A program made the position numbers and the translations under genes. Positions 44,606 through 55,309 of a DNA stretch of 64,000 nt are shown here, in pieces. How positions within the stretch are numbered: position 1 is the stretch's first letter; each line of letters begins with the position of its first letter. The notes under the pieces were generated by a model, which searched no databases, was not told the DNA's origin, and saw nothing but the letters and a program-made list of their open reading frames with translations. The stretch comes from Trematomus loennbergii (taxonomy: Eukaryota > Chordata > Actinopteri > Perciformes > Nototheniidae), in assembly GCA_012861695.1 (NCBI GenBank), contig JAAOOA010000264.1, positions 12,501-76,500 of the forward strand. Direction: 5' to 3'.

Positions 44606-47075
44606 CTACAGTTTCGCCCGCTGGAAGAATGCCTAAAGAGGAGACATCGGGACGTTATTAGTGAATAAAGTTATTAAAAACACGCTTTATTTATTGTAAT
44701 TAAATCGGTCGTACCTTTATGTAGTTTTTCAGGACTTTCACGTCTGGCTGCTGAAGAACCTGACAGAGCTCCTGCGAATAAAGTCAACATTTTACAGCTA
44801 AATATAACTAACTTTATACAGTATTTAATGTGACATAAAGACCTCTTTTTGTGCTTTTTTAAGACATTTCTTGCATCATTTTCTTGTATCTTCATATATT
44901 TCTTATTTTTCACTAAATCCAATCAAATATGGAGGCAAATTACAGGTATTACATGTTGGTTTTTGCTCATTTAATGTAGAAAATACGACGTTTTAAGTCA
45001 AAAATATGCTAAATAAAGTCAATTTGTATATACTTAAAGGCCTAAACACAGCAGGAGTGTGAGGAATAAACAACAGCATCATGCAAAACTACAAATTTAC
45101 ATAAAAAATATTCATAATATTCATTAAATATCACAGAATATATTGACGTAATCAAGTCACGATTACAAGATTTAAGCCAAAAACCCTCTGTTCTGAGAAA
45201 AGAGACTGAAACTCAGACTCGTTCCCTCAGGTAAGCTCACCTGTGAGATCTCCGGAGCGACCTGCAGAGAGGGAAGATACTCCTGCTGCAGAAACTGGAT
45301 AAACTCCAGACCCTGAAACACAAAATATCACAGATTCATAAATAAATGAGGAATACATTGCAGTATTTTAAATATATTAAAATAAGAGTTTGTACCCGTT
45401 GAGATGAATAGTTTTCAGCGTGATCGCACACTCCGACAGCGTCTGGAAGAAGAGAAACGTTAACAACACGTTAGACGTAAACAACAACAACATGACGCGC
45501 GTAAACAAGATGTCTCCTGACGTAAACAAGATGTCTCCTGACGTAAACAAGATGTCTCCTGACGTAAACAAGATGTCTCCTGACGTAAACAAGATGTCTC
45601 CTGACGTAAACAAGATGTGTCCTGACGTAAACAAGATGTCTCCTGACGTAAACAAGATGTCTCCTGACGTAAACAAGATGTCTCCTGACGTAAACAACAA
45701 CGTGACGTAAACAACAACGTGACGTAAACAACAACGTGACGTAAACAACAACGTGACGTAAACAACAACGTGACGTCGGAGCTCCGTAAAAACAAAGCTG
45801 TCTCTGCCGCCTGTCGCTCTGTTTGATACTCAGATTTCTGGAGTAAAAAATATCAAAATAAAAAAAAAATCTATATAAATAAGGATCCCCCAAAAATCTA
45901 AGAAAATCTATAAATCCCAAAAAGTCTAAATTGAGAAAAATAAAAATCGTTAAAATATCCAAATCTAGCCCGGTGCAGAAAAAAACATGATATGCGTGTT
46001 TTCTTCCCGTAATGTAATATCTGAATCCCAGAAACTCAGAGTTGATTCCCTGATTACACATTTGTTTTTGGGGACCCTCACCAGAACGGTCTGAGCGTCT
46101 GAGAGGTCGAAGATGGGTTTGAGCGGAGCGAGGAAACAGGCGGGGACGATGTGTTTGTAGATGAAGTCGGGGAATCCCACCATGCCGTCTTTCCCTCCTG
46201 CAGGAAGAGCAACACTCAGTTAGAAACACACAGAATACTTTAGATATATGTGTATATATGTATATATGTATATATGTATATATGTATATGTGTATATATG
46301 TATATATGTATATGTATATGTGTATATCTCCACTCACCCCACAGCTCCACCAGCTTGGAGAGGATGATGAAGCAGCTCTTCTGGGCGATCGGGTCGGGGA
46401 AGTCCACGGCGCCCTGGATGATCGTGAACACGACGCGCTCGATGTTCTCCGCTCCTGGAGGAACATAGAAAACATTCATACAGTTAAGAAATGGGAAGAT
46501 TCTGAGAAAAAACACAAATAAACGGTTTAAAAATCACAGTTTGAGGGCCATCGTAAAAGGAGAAGTACATCTTAAAAAAAGGAGGTGTTGTCGAGGATAT
46601 TCTGAGAAAGAAAACTGGATAAAAACTTGAATTTTGTGTTAAATTTACTACAAAAAAATCCAACATCTGCAGGAAATTCTCTTCATTTGATGTTAGTCAT
46701 ATGTTGTCTGTTAGCTTAGCATAAAGACTGGAAACGGAGGGAAACTGCTAGCGTGTCTCTCTCGAACAGTGAAATAAAATCTTGTGTTTTTCACCGTTTT
46801 CTTCCATTTTAAGCAATAAAACACGTTTCTTTGAGCAGATTTTCCTCAGTTTCCTCTCAGATATTGTTTCTCCGTGCACACGTACCCTGGTTGGCCATGA
46901 CCTCGTTCATGCCGCTGCCGGCCACCGTCTGGATGAAGGTGAAGTAGCTCCTCCTCAGCATCTGCTTCTCCAGCGCCGCCGCCTGGTCGTTCTCCTCCGC
47001 CGGGCGGCCCAAAACCTCAAAGATCGAGAGGACCAGAGGCATGAAGACCTGCTGCAGGAAGGGGGATACCTGCGA
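44606..47075 (-). CDS. xpot: Exportin-T, 3' part (last seven exons)
   Basis: XPOT is the RanGTP-dependent karyopherin that exports mature tRNA from nucleus to cytoplasm. Seven minus-strand exons give about 208 residues of its C-terminal HEAT-repeat region: 47075-46886 (SQVSPFLQQVFMPLVLSIFE), 46454-46338 (IERVVFTIIQGAVDFPDPIA), 46197-46082 (VGFPDFIYKHIVPACFLAPL), 45442-45396 (TLSECAITLKTIHL), 45312-45241 (GLEFIQFLQQEYLPSLQVAP), 44771-44715 (ELCQVLQQPDVKVLKNYIK) and 44632-44606 (AFFQRAKL, stop). All borders are GT/AG with matching phases, except that the fourth exon lacks one A in the codon for the lysine of HLKR. The earlier exons should lie to the right but are absent before RTCB exons appear. 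Confidence 0.93.
45396..45442 (-). CDS. xpot: XPOT exon with one-base deletion
   Basis: Reads TLSECAITLKTIHL and then CTCAACGG|GTACAA. Restoring family agreement at HLKR needs AAA where AA is present. Exons before and after are perfect, so a homopolymer sequencing error is the simplest reading. Confidence 0.85.
45498..45775. repeat. 21-bp and 17-bp minisatellites in XPOT intron
   Basis: About nine units of GTAAACAAGATGTCTCCTGA + C, then five of GTAAACAACAACGTGAC, beginning about 55 bp upstream of the XPOT exon at 45396-45442. Confidence 0.95.
46230..46328. repeat. (TATATG)n microsatellite in XPOT intron
   Basis: TATATGTA-type array only about 10 bp from the donor of exon 46338-46454. Confidence 0.93.
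46690..46760. mobile_element. Short dispersed repeat in XPOT intron
   Basis: TGTTAGCTTAGCATAAAGAC with TGGAAACGGAGGGAAACTGC resembles an abundant teleost repeat. Fragment only. Confidence 0.45.
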
Positions 47076-47129
47076 CTGCAAACGGGAGGAAGAAGAATTA
47101 ATAATATATGTTATTATGGTTGTTATTAA

Positions 47130-48300
47130 TGTAGAGAAAAGAGAGAATGAAAACCTGCCTCAGGAACCGGAGGAAAAACATTGAAATCCCTGTTATTATA
47201 TTATAATGTGTCCGTATGGAACAGCTGCCCTCAAAAGGCCGTCATCAGATTCAGTTTTGTTGAATATTTTCTGAATTTTAATCGGGAAATACTAAAGTTT
47301 GTCTATTTGCGTCTGCAGGCTTCTCCTAAATTCACCAAAAGTTAGCATTCTAACGTAACATGAAGTACCGCGACCGCTGTTTGCACCATGTCATCAGAGA
47401 TATCGTTGGAAAGCTCCGTCTCTCCTGCACAATCTCATCGGATCCAAATATGGTCATTTCCTTTGTATCAGCAACCAATCGTGAAAGTGCAAAGGGGTCT
47501 TAAACCAAGAAACAAAATCTCATTGGCTGGTGTCAATTTCTGACAACGTGATTCGTTCAGATGCGTCACGTGGTGTGCTAAAACACTTCCTGGTTAGCTT
47601 TCCGCTAGAAATTTAAATCTCAAAATGGCAAAAGAACGGCGAAAAAAACGTTCACAGAGAAGACGACAACAATTGTCACTTGCACGAAGCAAGGTTATAC
47701 AAAAAACAAATGACCCTGAACATGAAATACATTCAGGGAGTGCGTCGAGGCGCAAGCTGTCATCCAGAGAACAGGAGGGTTTAGCTAGCGCCACACTGCA
47801 ATCTTTAAAGGTTGTTTTCTCAAAATGAGTTTTTTCTCCTCTTCTGAGTCCGAAATGTCCACTTCAGTAGCACGTACATACACCAAACCTTCCAGTTATA
47901 TTCCTATCAATATTATGAAGGCTTTTACAGAAGGGTTTGTTCATATATCATTCATAGCCTGAATTATATAACATTTTATACCTAAAAACATGGCGAAAAT
48001 TGATATTTTAGGGCTGTTGACAGTATTTTCTGATTTATGGAGTGATAAAAAGAGATATCCTAAATCCTTTCTGTAAAAGCCTTAGATTCTAATATGACTA
48101 CAAAATGAAACAAGAATTTTGAACCTGGCTTTATCCAAAGTTCAGATTTAGATTCCTGAAATGTATTAAAATATGCGCATATCTAATGAGATAATGGCTC
48201 ATTTGCATATTTAAACATGCTATTTCAGAAAACTTGTAATACAAAAAACAATTGTCTTATTGTAAGTAATTAACTGGAGAAATTTCTAGCTGATATCTTT
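47130..48300. other. Repeat-like region with a basic hypothetical frame
   Basis: Plus-strand frame 47625-47828 starts MAKERRKKRSQRRRQQLSLA and ends LQSLKVVFSK (67 residues, highly basic, nuclear-localisation-like). Upstream are CAATCTCATTGGCTGG and ACGTGGTG promoter-like motifs. No family recognised; may be transposon-encoded. No XPOT or RTCB exon was found here. Confidence 0.35.
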
Positions 48301-48516
48301 AAGTTAAAAGAATTACCCTATTCCGTATTAGGTGCCTTACAAATAATGGACGTCCGCTCTCGGGAGCGTCGGAGTGGTGCGGTCACCCTAAGTGACAGAC
48401 CTAAAGTATCCGGGATTCAGGCACCTTCCCTGGCTTGTACATTTTTGGTGATGCACCCTGGAGGTATCAGACTATTTTAAACAACTTTTCCCCGCCTTTC
48501 AAACACTTATTCCTGG

Positions 48517-48640
48517 GTTTTAGCCAGTCATTTTGCACGATATCATTTAACATTGACGCTCTCCTGAAAATGCACATATTCTGTGCATTTTCAGGAGAGC
48601 GTCAATGTTAAATATATCGTGCAAAATGACTGGCTAAAAC
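48517..48640. repeat. Long near-perfect hairpin (60-nt arms, 5-nt loop)
   Basis: Left arm from GTTTTAGCCAGTCATTTTGC to CTCCTGAAAATGCACA pairs with the right arm from TGTGCATTTTCAGGAGAGCG to AATGACTGGCTAAAAC. The only difference is a one-base indel (GATATCATTT versus GATATATTT). Loop is TATTC. Confidence 0.93.
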
Positions 48641-48779
48641 TCTCTTCCAGACATTTAAAAATACTTTCCCCGACCATTTAAACATTATTTCTGGCTTGTA
48701 AAGTGCAGTTATGCGCCCTGGAGGTATTATACTATTTCAAACAACTTTTCCCCGCCTTTCAAACACTTATTCCTTGGTA

Positions 48780-49340
48780 CAAGTGTTATCTTTTCCCCCC
48801 TGGGTGTGTGTGAGACAGGTGAACTGAGTCAGCCTGCCAACAAGCAGCAGTCTGCTGTCATTTTAAACAGTTCCCCCGACTTTTTAACACACTTTTACCC
48901 ACGTTTTGAGCACTCATTCCTGGGTCAATGTGTCATCACTTCACCCTGGTCCTGAATTAAAACAGTTCCCCGACTTTTTAACACACTTTTACCCACGTTT
49001 TGAGCACTTATTCCTGGGTCAATGTGTCATCTCTGGGGTCAATGTGTTCTCTTTTCCCCCCTGGGTGTGTGTGAGACAAGTGAACTGAGTCAGCCTGCCA
49101 ACAAGCAGCAGTCTGCTGTCATTTTAAACAGTTCCCCCGACTTTTTAACACACTTTTACCCACGTTTTGAGCACTTATTCCTGGGTCAATGTGTCATCTC
49201 TGGGGTCAATGTGTTCTCTTTTCCCCCCTGGGTGTGTGTGAGACAAGTGAACTGAGTCAGCCTGCCAACAAGCAGCAGTCTGCTGTCATTTGAAACATGT
49301 TCCCCCAACTTTTAACACACTTTTACCCATGTTTTGAGCA
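48780..49340. repeat. ~178-bp tandem repeat, about 3 units
   Basis: Units share TGGGTGTGTGTGAGACAAGT, AGCAGCAGTCTGCTGTCATT and CACTTATTCCTGGGTCAATG. Related CACTTATTCCTGGGT phrases occur back to 48505. Confidence 0.92.
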
Positions 49341-50269
49341 CTTATTCCTGGGTAGAAAAGACATGTGCTGTAGCCTGGTTCTCTCCCAGTACTGGGTACT
49401 AGTTAATGCCACTATCACCACCACATTTAAACCAGATGAACTGGTAGTCATCCGGGGTGCTGGAGAGTCATTGTCAGGCTCCTCTCCACAATTGTCCCCC
49501 TAAAATGATTTTAAATCATTATTTTTGCATTTCAATGAATTTATTCTATCATTTATATGGTTCCCCAACACAATGCAAATAGTCTGGAGCTCACTGGGTT
49601 CCTGCATATAATTTAATCAGGCGTTTTAACACTTTTTCCCATGAAAATGATTTTTAATCACTATCATGGGGCTATGAAAATCAAATTCCGGGTAATGCAG
49701 AGCACAATTGCACCTTTTACTATTTAAATGTATTTGTATTATATATATTTGGGCTAGAAAAGTGACCTCTCTGGGTGATTTAGTCAGTTTATGGAGCTTA
49801 GCCCACAAATCCTGGATGATCCAGGCCGAATTTGGGTGCTCATAGGCGGCCTGCCAGGCGCCCCCACCCGAGGAAAGCAAAAAAAGTGAAGAAAACGGTT
49901 AATTATATCTTAAAATAATCCGAGTGCCAACGGAGAAGGGGCTCAACTGTTTGGGGCTTTTTCCCCTTCTCGGTTGTTTGGTGCAACGGAGAAGGGGAAA
50001 TGAAGCCCCGGGACCTTTTCCCCTTCCCTGTTAAAAAAATGTGTTCAAACTTTTCAAACTACCGTCTGCACGAAATCAGAAACCCGGTTTTTGTGGTGCA
50101 CTCAGAAAAAAACGGCTGTTTCTAATCTTGGAAGAATGTATCCGATGAAAGTGCACTTTGGCTCGGATGAATTTGATGCCTCAAGACCCTAGCCTGGTTC
50201 TCAAAATACTTAAGTTTGACTCTGGATGAATGCAAGGGCATTTTGCAGGGACTTGTCTGCATTATGATG

Positions 50270-51165
50270 AACTATTTGGGACACAATTTTCTCATTTTGA
50301 CCCCTTTTCCTGGTTCTCACAAAAGTTAACTCTGATTATTTTGCCCATGGAGGAATGCCAGGGGAGTCGACAGGGGACTCCTGCGGGGTCATGATGTACT
50401 ATATTGGGACACAATTTTCTCATTTTGACCCTTTTCCTGGTTCTCACAAAAGTTAACTGATTATTTTGCCCATGGAGGAATGCCAGGGGAGTCGACAGGG
50501 GACTCCTGCGGGGTCATGATGCACTATATTGGGACACAATTTTCTCATTTTACCTCTTTTCCTGGTTCTCACAAAAGTTAACTCTGATTATTTTGCCCAT
50601 GGAGGAATGCCAGGGGAGTCGACAGGGGACTCCTGCGGGGTCATGATGCACTATATTGGGAAACAATTTTCTCATTTTGACCCCTTTTCCTGGTTCTCAC
50701 AAAAGTTGACTCTGATTATTTTGCCCATGGAGGAATGCCAGGGGAGTCGACAGGGGACTCCTGCGGGGTCATGAGGCACTATTTCCGGGTACTTTTTTTC
50801 ATTTTCACCCAAATTTCCCTGGATGAAATATATATTTTTTTGTTTTTAGCCCATTTTCACCCAGTTCTGGCCACCGCGTTGCCTGGAGGACGCTTTTGCG
50901 GGGTCATGAGGCACTATTCCTGGGTACTTTTTTTCACCCAAATTTCCCTGGATGAAATTTCTTTTGTTTTTTTGTTTTTAGCCCATTTTCACCCAGTTAT
51001 GGCCACCGCGTTGCCTGGAGGATGCTTTTGCGGGGTCATGAGGCACTATTCCTGGGTACTTTTTTTCATTTTCATCCAAATTTCCCTGGATGAAATATAT
51101 ATATTTATTTTTTTTGCCCATTTTCACCCAGTTTTGGCCACAGCGTTGCCTGGAGGATAGGACCG
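50270..51165. repeat. Two adjoining ~126-bp satellites
   Basis: 50270-50775 has four units containing AATGCCAGGGGAGTCGACAG and TTTTCCTGGTTCTCACAAAA; 50776-51165 has three units containing TTGCCTGGAGGACGCTTTTG and ACCCAAATTTCCCTGGATGA. They share GCGGGGTCATGA/GGCACTAT phrases, so both derive from a common ancestor unit. Confidence 0.93.
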
Positions 51166-51472
51166 AGATATGACAGACTCTCTGGCCGCCTCACAAGTCA
51201 CTATTGTCGGACACTTTCTTTGCTTTACCCCGGTTCTATCACTCTTTCCTCCTTTGACCATACAACCTGTTTCCTGCTGGGGTGGTGCCTGGTTCCGGGG
51301 CACCCCAAACCCTCTCATGGTCGGGGCACCATGCATTGATGCATCGGACCCAATGTTGCCATCACCAGCCCCGCGTTGGTGCGGAGGTGGGACCATCCAA
51401 CCCGGTGGTAACCCAAGCCCTCCCTTGGTCTGTGCACCTGTCACGGAGCCGTACGAGATTTAACTAATTTAA

Positions 51473-52447
51473 AGGGGACCTATCATGCAAAATGCATTTT
51501 TCTACGTCTGTTATACATTAATATGTGTCCCCGGTGTGTCAGGGAACTCACCAAGTGTCAGAAAACACAACCCTCTCTCTTTTCCTCCATACCCAAATCT
51601 CTAAAAACGGGCTGCAACGGAGCTGATAGAGATTTGAATTTCTCTGACGTCAGAAAAGGGGTGCTCCGCCTATATGGGCAACTCTCCACCTATCAGGGGG
51701 ATGAGAGGTTGGGCCACGGCCACGGCCATTGCCCAACCTCTCATTCGCATATAGGCTGTCGGAAAGCATAATCTCCCCAGTCTGTGTTTTTGCATGCTCT
51801 TGCCAGGATGTCTAAGGGAGTTAAACGTTGTGCTGTTGTTGGCTGCAAGAATCGGGACAAGGACAAGGGACTGCATGCAATGCCATCCCTGGAAAAAGAC
51901 AAGAATCTGTGGCTAGACTTCATTTTCAAGGGACATGTGCCAGAACACTCCGGCAGATTTCTGCTTGTGTGTTCTAAACATTTTACCACGGAGATGTTTA
52001 TAAACTAGATTTTTTTTCACCGGTCAACATGTCCGTTAAAGTTTAAATCTTCCGCACAAAATTAGAAAAGTGCCGGTCAAAGGTCTTCTTTGTTATTTAT
52101 TGAGCTTTAAAACAAATGAATAATGACTCTATATAATCATATAAGAACAATACACGGAGGACGGAGCCTCTCTTTTCCTCCCCCTCTTCTGAGAGCCCAG
52201 CTGCTGATCTCAAAGCACGCTCCCCTCTCCTGCAGGGGGGCGTGGTCAGCTGCAGCTCATTTGCATTAAAGCTACGTCACAGAATCAGCCCTTGCAAAAA
52301 CAGGGCTGGAAAGAGCAAGTAGAGCGAAATGAGGCATGGCTAAAATGCATGATCTGTTTGGTATTTTGAAAAAAAAACTTCACAGACATGTTTTATATAG
52401 GTATGACCCTACAATATATTATTCAAATATAGCATGATAGGTCCACT
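51473..52447 (+). mobile_element. TTAA-flanked element with THAP zinc-finger frame
   Basis: 975-bp element with ends AGGGGACCTATCATGC and, inverted, AGTGGACCTATCATGC, flanked on both sides by TTAA (51469-51472, 52448-52451). TTAA targets are typical of piggyBac-like transposons. It contains the THAP frame below. Decayed reverse copy at 6190-6888. Confidence 0.85.
51808..52008 (+). CDS. THAP-type C2CH zinc-finger fragment, element-borne
   Basis: 66 residues starting MSKGVKRCAVVGC. The zinc ligands fit C-x4-C-x41-C-x2-H (C8, C13, C55, H58 in CSKHF), with the conserved proline (HAMP) and tryptophan (NLWLDFIF) between. A THAP domain is a sequence-specific DNA-binding finger found in P-element-type transposases and cell-cycle regulators. 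The frame stops before the usual AVPTIF box, so it is truncated or continues in an unseen exon. An upstream in-frame ATG at 51784 adds MFLHALAR; I prefer the later start because THAP proteins begin close to the first cysteine. Confidence 0.65.
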   Translation: MSKGVKRCAVVGCKNRDKDKGLHAMPSLEKDKNLWLDFIFKGHVPEHSGRFLLVCSKHFTTEMFIN

Positions 52448-52641
52448 TTAATTAATTAGCTTTCTACATAAATTTGATATTTCGGAATTTAAAAAAACTT
52501 GGATAATAATGGAATTATGTTTCAAGATATATTTGTTGTTTTCTCTCTTAAATGTTCCACTTTAATTATTGTACATTTGTATTCTAGTATATTTTAATAA
52601 TTAATTGATAATTAATTGATCCGTACCTGTGTTGTGTTCAG

Positions 52642-53539
52642 GGTCGCGCTCTGTCCCGGGCGAAATCTCGCAGAAACATCGGCTTCCAGGACGTTTTGGA
52701 CAAACTCTCCGATCAAGGAATCGCCATCAGGGTCGCCTCGCCAAAACTCGTCATGGAGGAGGTGAGGAGGGGTTATTTTTACATCAGTAATTCAATCATT
52801 ATTGGGTTATTCTTTGTTTGGGTTGTGGCGGCGACTTTGTCACCTCTAACATTTCGGGAACATTTTTTGATATTATTTTTGCGACTCAAAGTTGGCACTA
52901 AACCTCTTCCTTAACGGTTTTGTTTTCAAGAAAATAATCTTTTGTTGATTTTCTTTTGTAATTTAATCAAATATCATAATTTCATTTTTTTTTCTTTTTT
53001 CGATACTACTATTTAAAATGGGATTTTCTTTTTTACGGAAATGTGATTTTCTAACTCTTTATCCTCACCTAACCCTAACCCTTCTCGTATATTTGTGACT
53101 TTAATCTTAGATATTATCCACGCTTTCTTAAAATTGTTATTAGTTTCATTTCAGTATACATTTCTTATTGACAGATTTGTTATTTATTTTCAATAGTCTT
53201 TTATTTTTCATCACGTTGGCACTAATTGGCTTCCATATGATGCAAACAATCAAGCATTTCATTTTTTAAACTTCCCTCTGAATATCTTTTAGTTTTTTAC
53301 ACTTTGGCATGAATTGGCTTCCGTACTTTGCAAACAACAATGGATTTCTTTGTTGTTTTTCATCTCTTTGGCATTAATCCTCTTCCATACTATGCAAACA
53401 CTAAAATATTTTTCTCCCGTGTTTCCTTCAGGCTCCTGAATCGTACAAGAATGTGACGGACGTTGTGAACACGTGTCACGACGCAGGAATCAGTCAGAAG
53501 GCGATCAAACTGCGACCGATCGCCGTCATTAAAGGATGA
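52642..53539 (+). CDS. rtcb: RNA ligase RTCB, last two exons
   Basis: RTCB is the catalytic subunit of the tRNA-splicing ligase complex and also joins XBP1 mRNA. Exon 52642-52761 (120 nt) encodes [20 protein letters not shown] through ASPKLVMEE; exon 53432-53539 encodes [20 protein letters not shown] through [10 protein letters not shown] and TGA. Splice borders are GT/AG, phase 0, and the frame is perfect. This is the highly conserved C-terminus. The upstream exons, with most of the active site, should lie to the left but are not found between here and XPOT. An 18-bp GGAAGCTCGTTAAGGACA triplication follows in the 3' UTR. Confidence 0.94.
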
Positions 53540-53754
53540 ATACTGCACGACGTTAAAAACTTTAACCACAAACAGGAAGCTCGTTAAGGACAGGAAGCTC
53601 GTTAAGGACAGGAAGCTCGTTAAGGACAGGAAGACTTCTGAGCGGGGAAGCAGAAGATACTTCACTCATTTCTGCAGTCGAATGAATTTATGTTGAAGAA
53701 AGGAATTTAATTTCTAACCTGAAAAGAAAATGTAAAAATGTTCTGTTCATGCCA

Positions 53755-53760
53755 AATAAA
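53755..53760 (+). terminator. RTCB polyadenylation signal
   Basis: AATAAA about 215 bases after the RTCB stop. Confidence 0.7.
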
Positions 53761-53764
53761 AAAT

Positions 53765-54360
53765 ATCACTAAAAGCTGCATTACAGAAACACCTTTAATG
53801 TTCCCTTTGTTTGCCTCTACGCAAGTTATAAGATACCAATACATAATATTTTAGAGGATCCAGTTTCGTTATATTAGTTATCGAATCAAACTAGGAAATA
53901 TTTAGGGAATAAAAACTGGATTTCCTTTGAAGATAAACAACACAAAACATGTTTTTATTCACTAATTATTTCATTTTTTTCTTTCTTTTTGATTGCTGTT
54001 AATGATTTATTTACGATAAAAAATGCCGGCTAATTGGCTTTAAAATAAAGATAAAACTGACCATTTTCTTAGCGATTCTTCTTACTGCTTAAACTGCAGA
54101 AGATAAATCCCTAAAAGCTGAATTTAATGATAAACTGTGTTACAGAAACACCCTAAATGTTCCTTTTCTTTGCCTCTAATTAATTGAACACTTTCTTACT
54201 TGTTTTGATACAGATGAATAATAAACCACTAATAGACAGGGCCTCTTTAATGTGTGGTGATCAGTCAGACACTGTAGATACAGATGAATAATAACTCCCT
54301 CCTCATGACTCTCTCAGTCATATCTCCAGGTTGTGGGAAAGACTTCCTGTTCTCAGATCT
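53765..54360. other. Intergenic AT-rich DNA, no gene seen
   Basis: Contains two diverged copies of CTGCATTACAGAAACACC...AATGTTCC and two of ATACAGATGAATAATAA; otherwise featureless up to the duplication boundary. Confidence 0.5.
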
Positions 54361-55153
54361 GTTCTGAAGAGCTGATGTCCTCTGAAGGAAAGCGCTGAGC
54401 AGAAGAAACTGAAACATGCAGAGAGTTTCACCGTTTATTTGATTGAACATAGAAGATAATCTCTGTGATCTCTGTTGATATCTGATCTCAGGTCTGTGTG
54501 CAGGGCTTCATTTATTCACATGTTCTCATCATTATACGTCTTTCTCCATGTTCCCTCATTATATCTAACCTGATTGACCTCTTCATATATATCAGACCCT
54601 TCCTCTCCAATTACACTTTCTTATCAATTCAGACAAATGTTTAAATTCATTATTTAAAATTAATATTCCTTTGGTTTAAAACGGAGAAAAACTCTTTTCA
54701 AATAAGCAAAGAATAAGCAAAGATGTTATAAAATAAGCAAAATCCTTAATTATACAAAAGATATGCAAAAGTTTTAAGAACAGAGTTTTGGTAAATTCTT
54801 ATAAAACAAACAAGAAACTGTTTAAGATAAAAAAAATAGGTACAAAATAAATGTTTGATCATTTGTCGAGAACAAAATGTAATTTTTTTTTTCTGAACAT
54901 CAAAATCTAACCTGAAGTTTATTTAACTACAAAACTCAAATCTTCCTAAAATCAAGCAAAAACTCTAAAATGCTAAAGTCAGACATTTTGAGAAAAAGTC
55001 GGACATTTTGAGAAAATGTTAAAATGTTGAGAACATTTTAAAATTCAGAACATTTTGAGAACATTTCAAAATGACTCTCAGAGCAGGGGCTGAATGATCC
55101 TATGCTTTATACGATGGGATCAGCTAGATATATGTGAGTGTCGGGAGGAGCTG

Positions 55154-55309
55154 CTACTCTTCCTCTGCAGGAACAGCCAGGTTCACTTCCTGCAGCTCCA
55201 TGTCCTCCTGTCTGTCAGGCTGCCCCCTGGTGGCCTGCAGAGGCATGACAGCCAGGTTCACTTCCTGCAGCTCCATGTCCTCCTGTCTGTCAGGCTGCCC
55301 CCTGGTGGC
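55154..55309 (-). CDS. Receptor copy 2: cytoplasmic tail exon (intact)
   Basis: 156 nt, in frame, with two 25-residue units (QPDRQEDMELQEVNLAV twice) ending PAEEE and TAG. Here both units keep the full C run, so this is the reference reading for the tail. Confidence 0.8.
   Translation of the reverse strand, partial: ATRGQPDRQEDMELQEVNLAVMPLQATRGQPDRQEDMELQEVNLAVPAEEE

Noticed and set aside
43947..44661. SSLSPRYLLV repeat frames
   Set aside because: 11-bp repeat array partly overlapping the antisense of the XPOT terminal exon.
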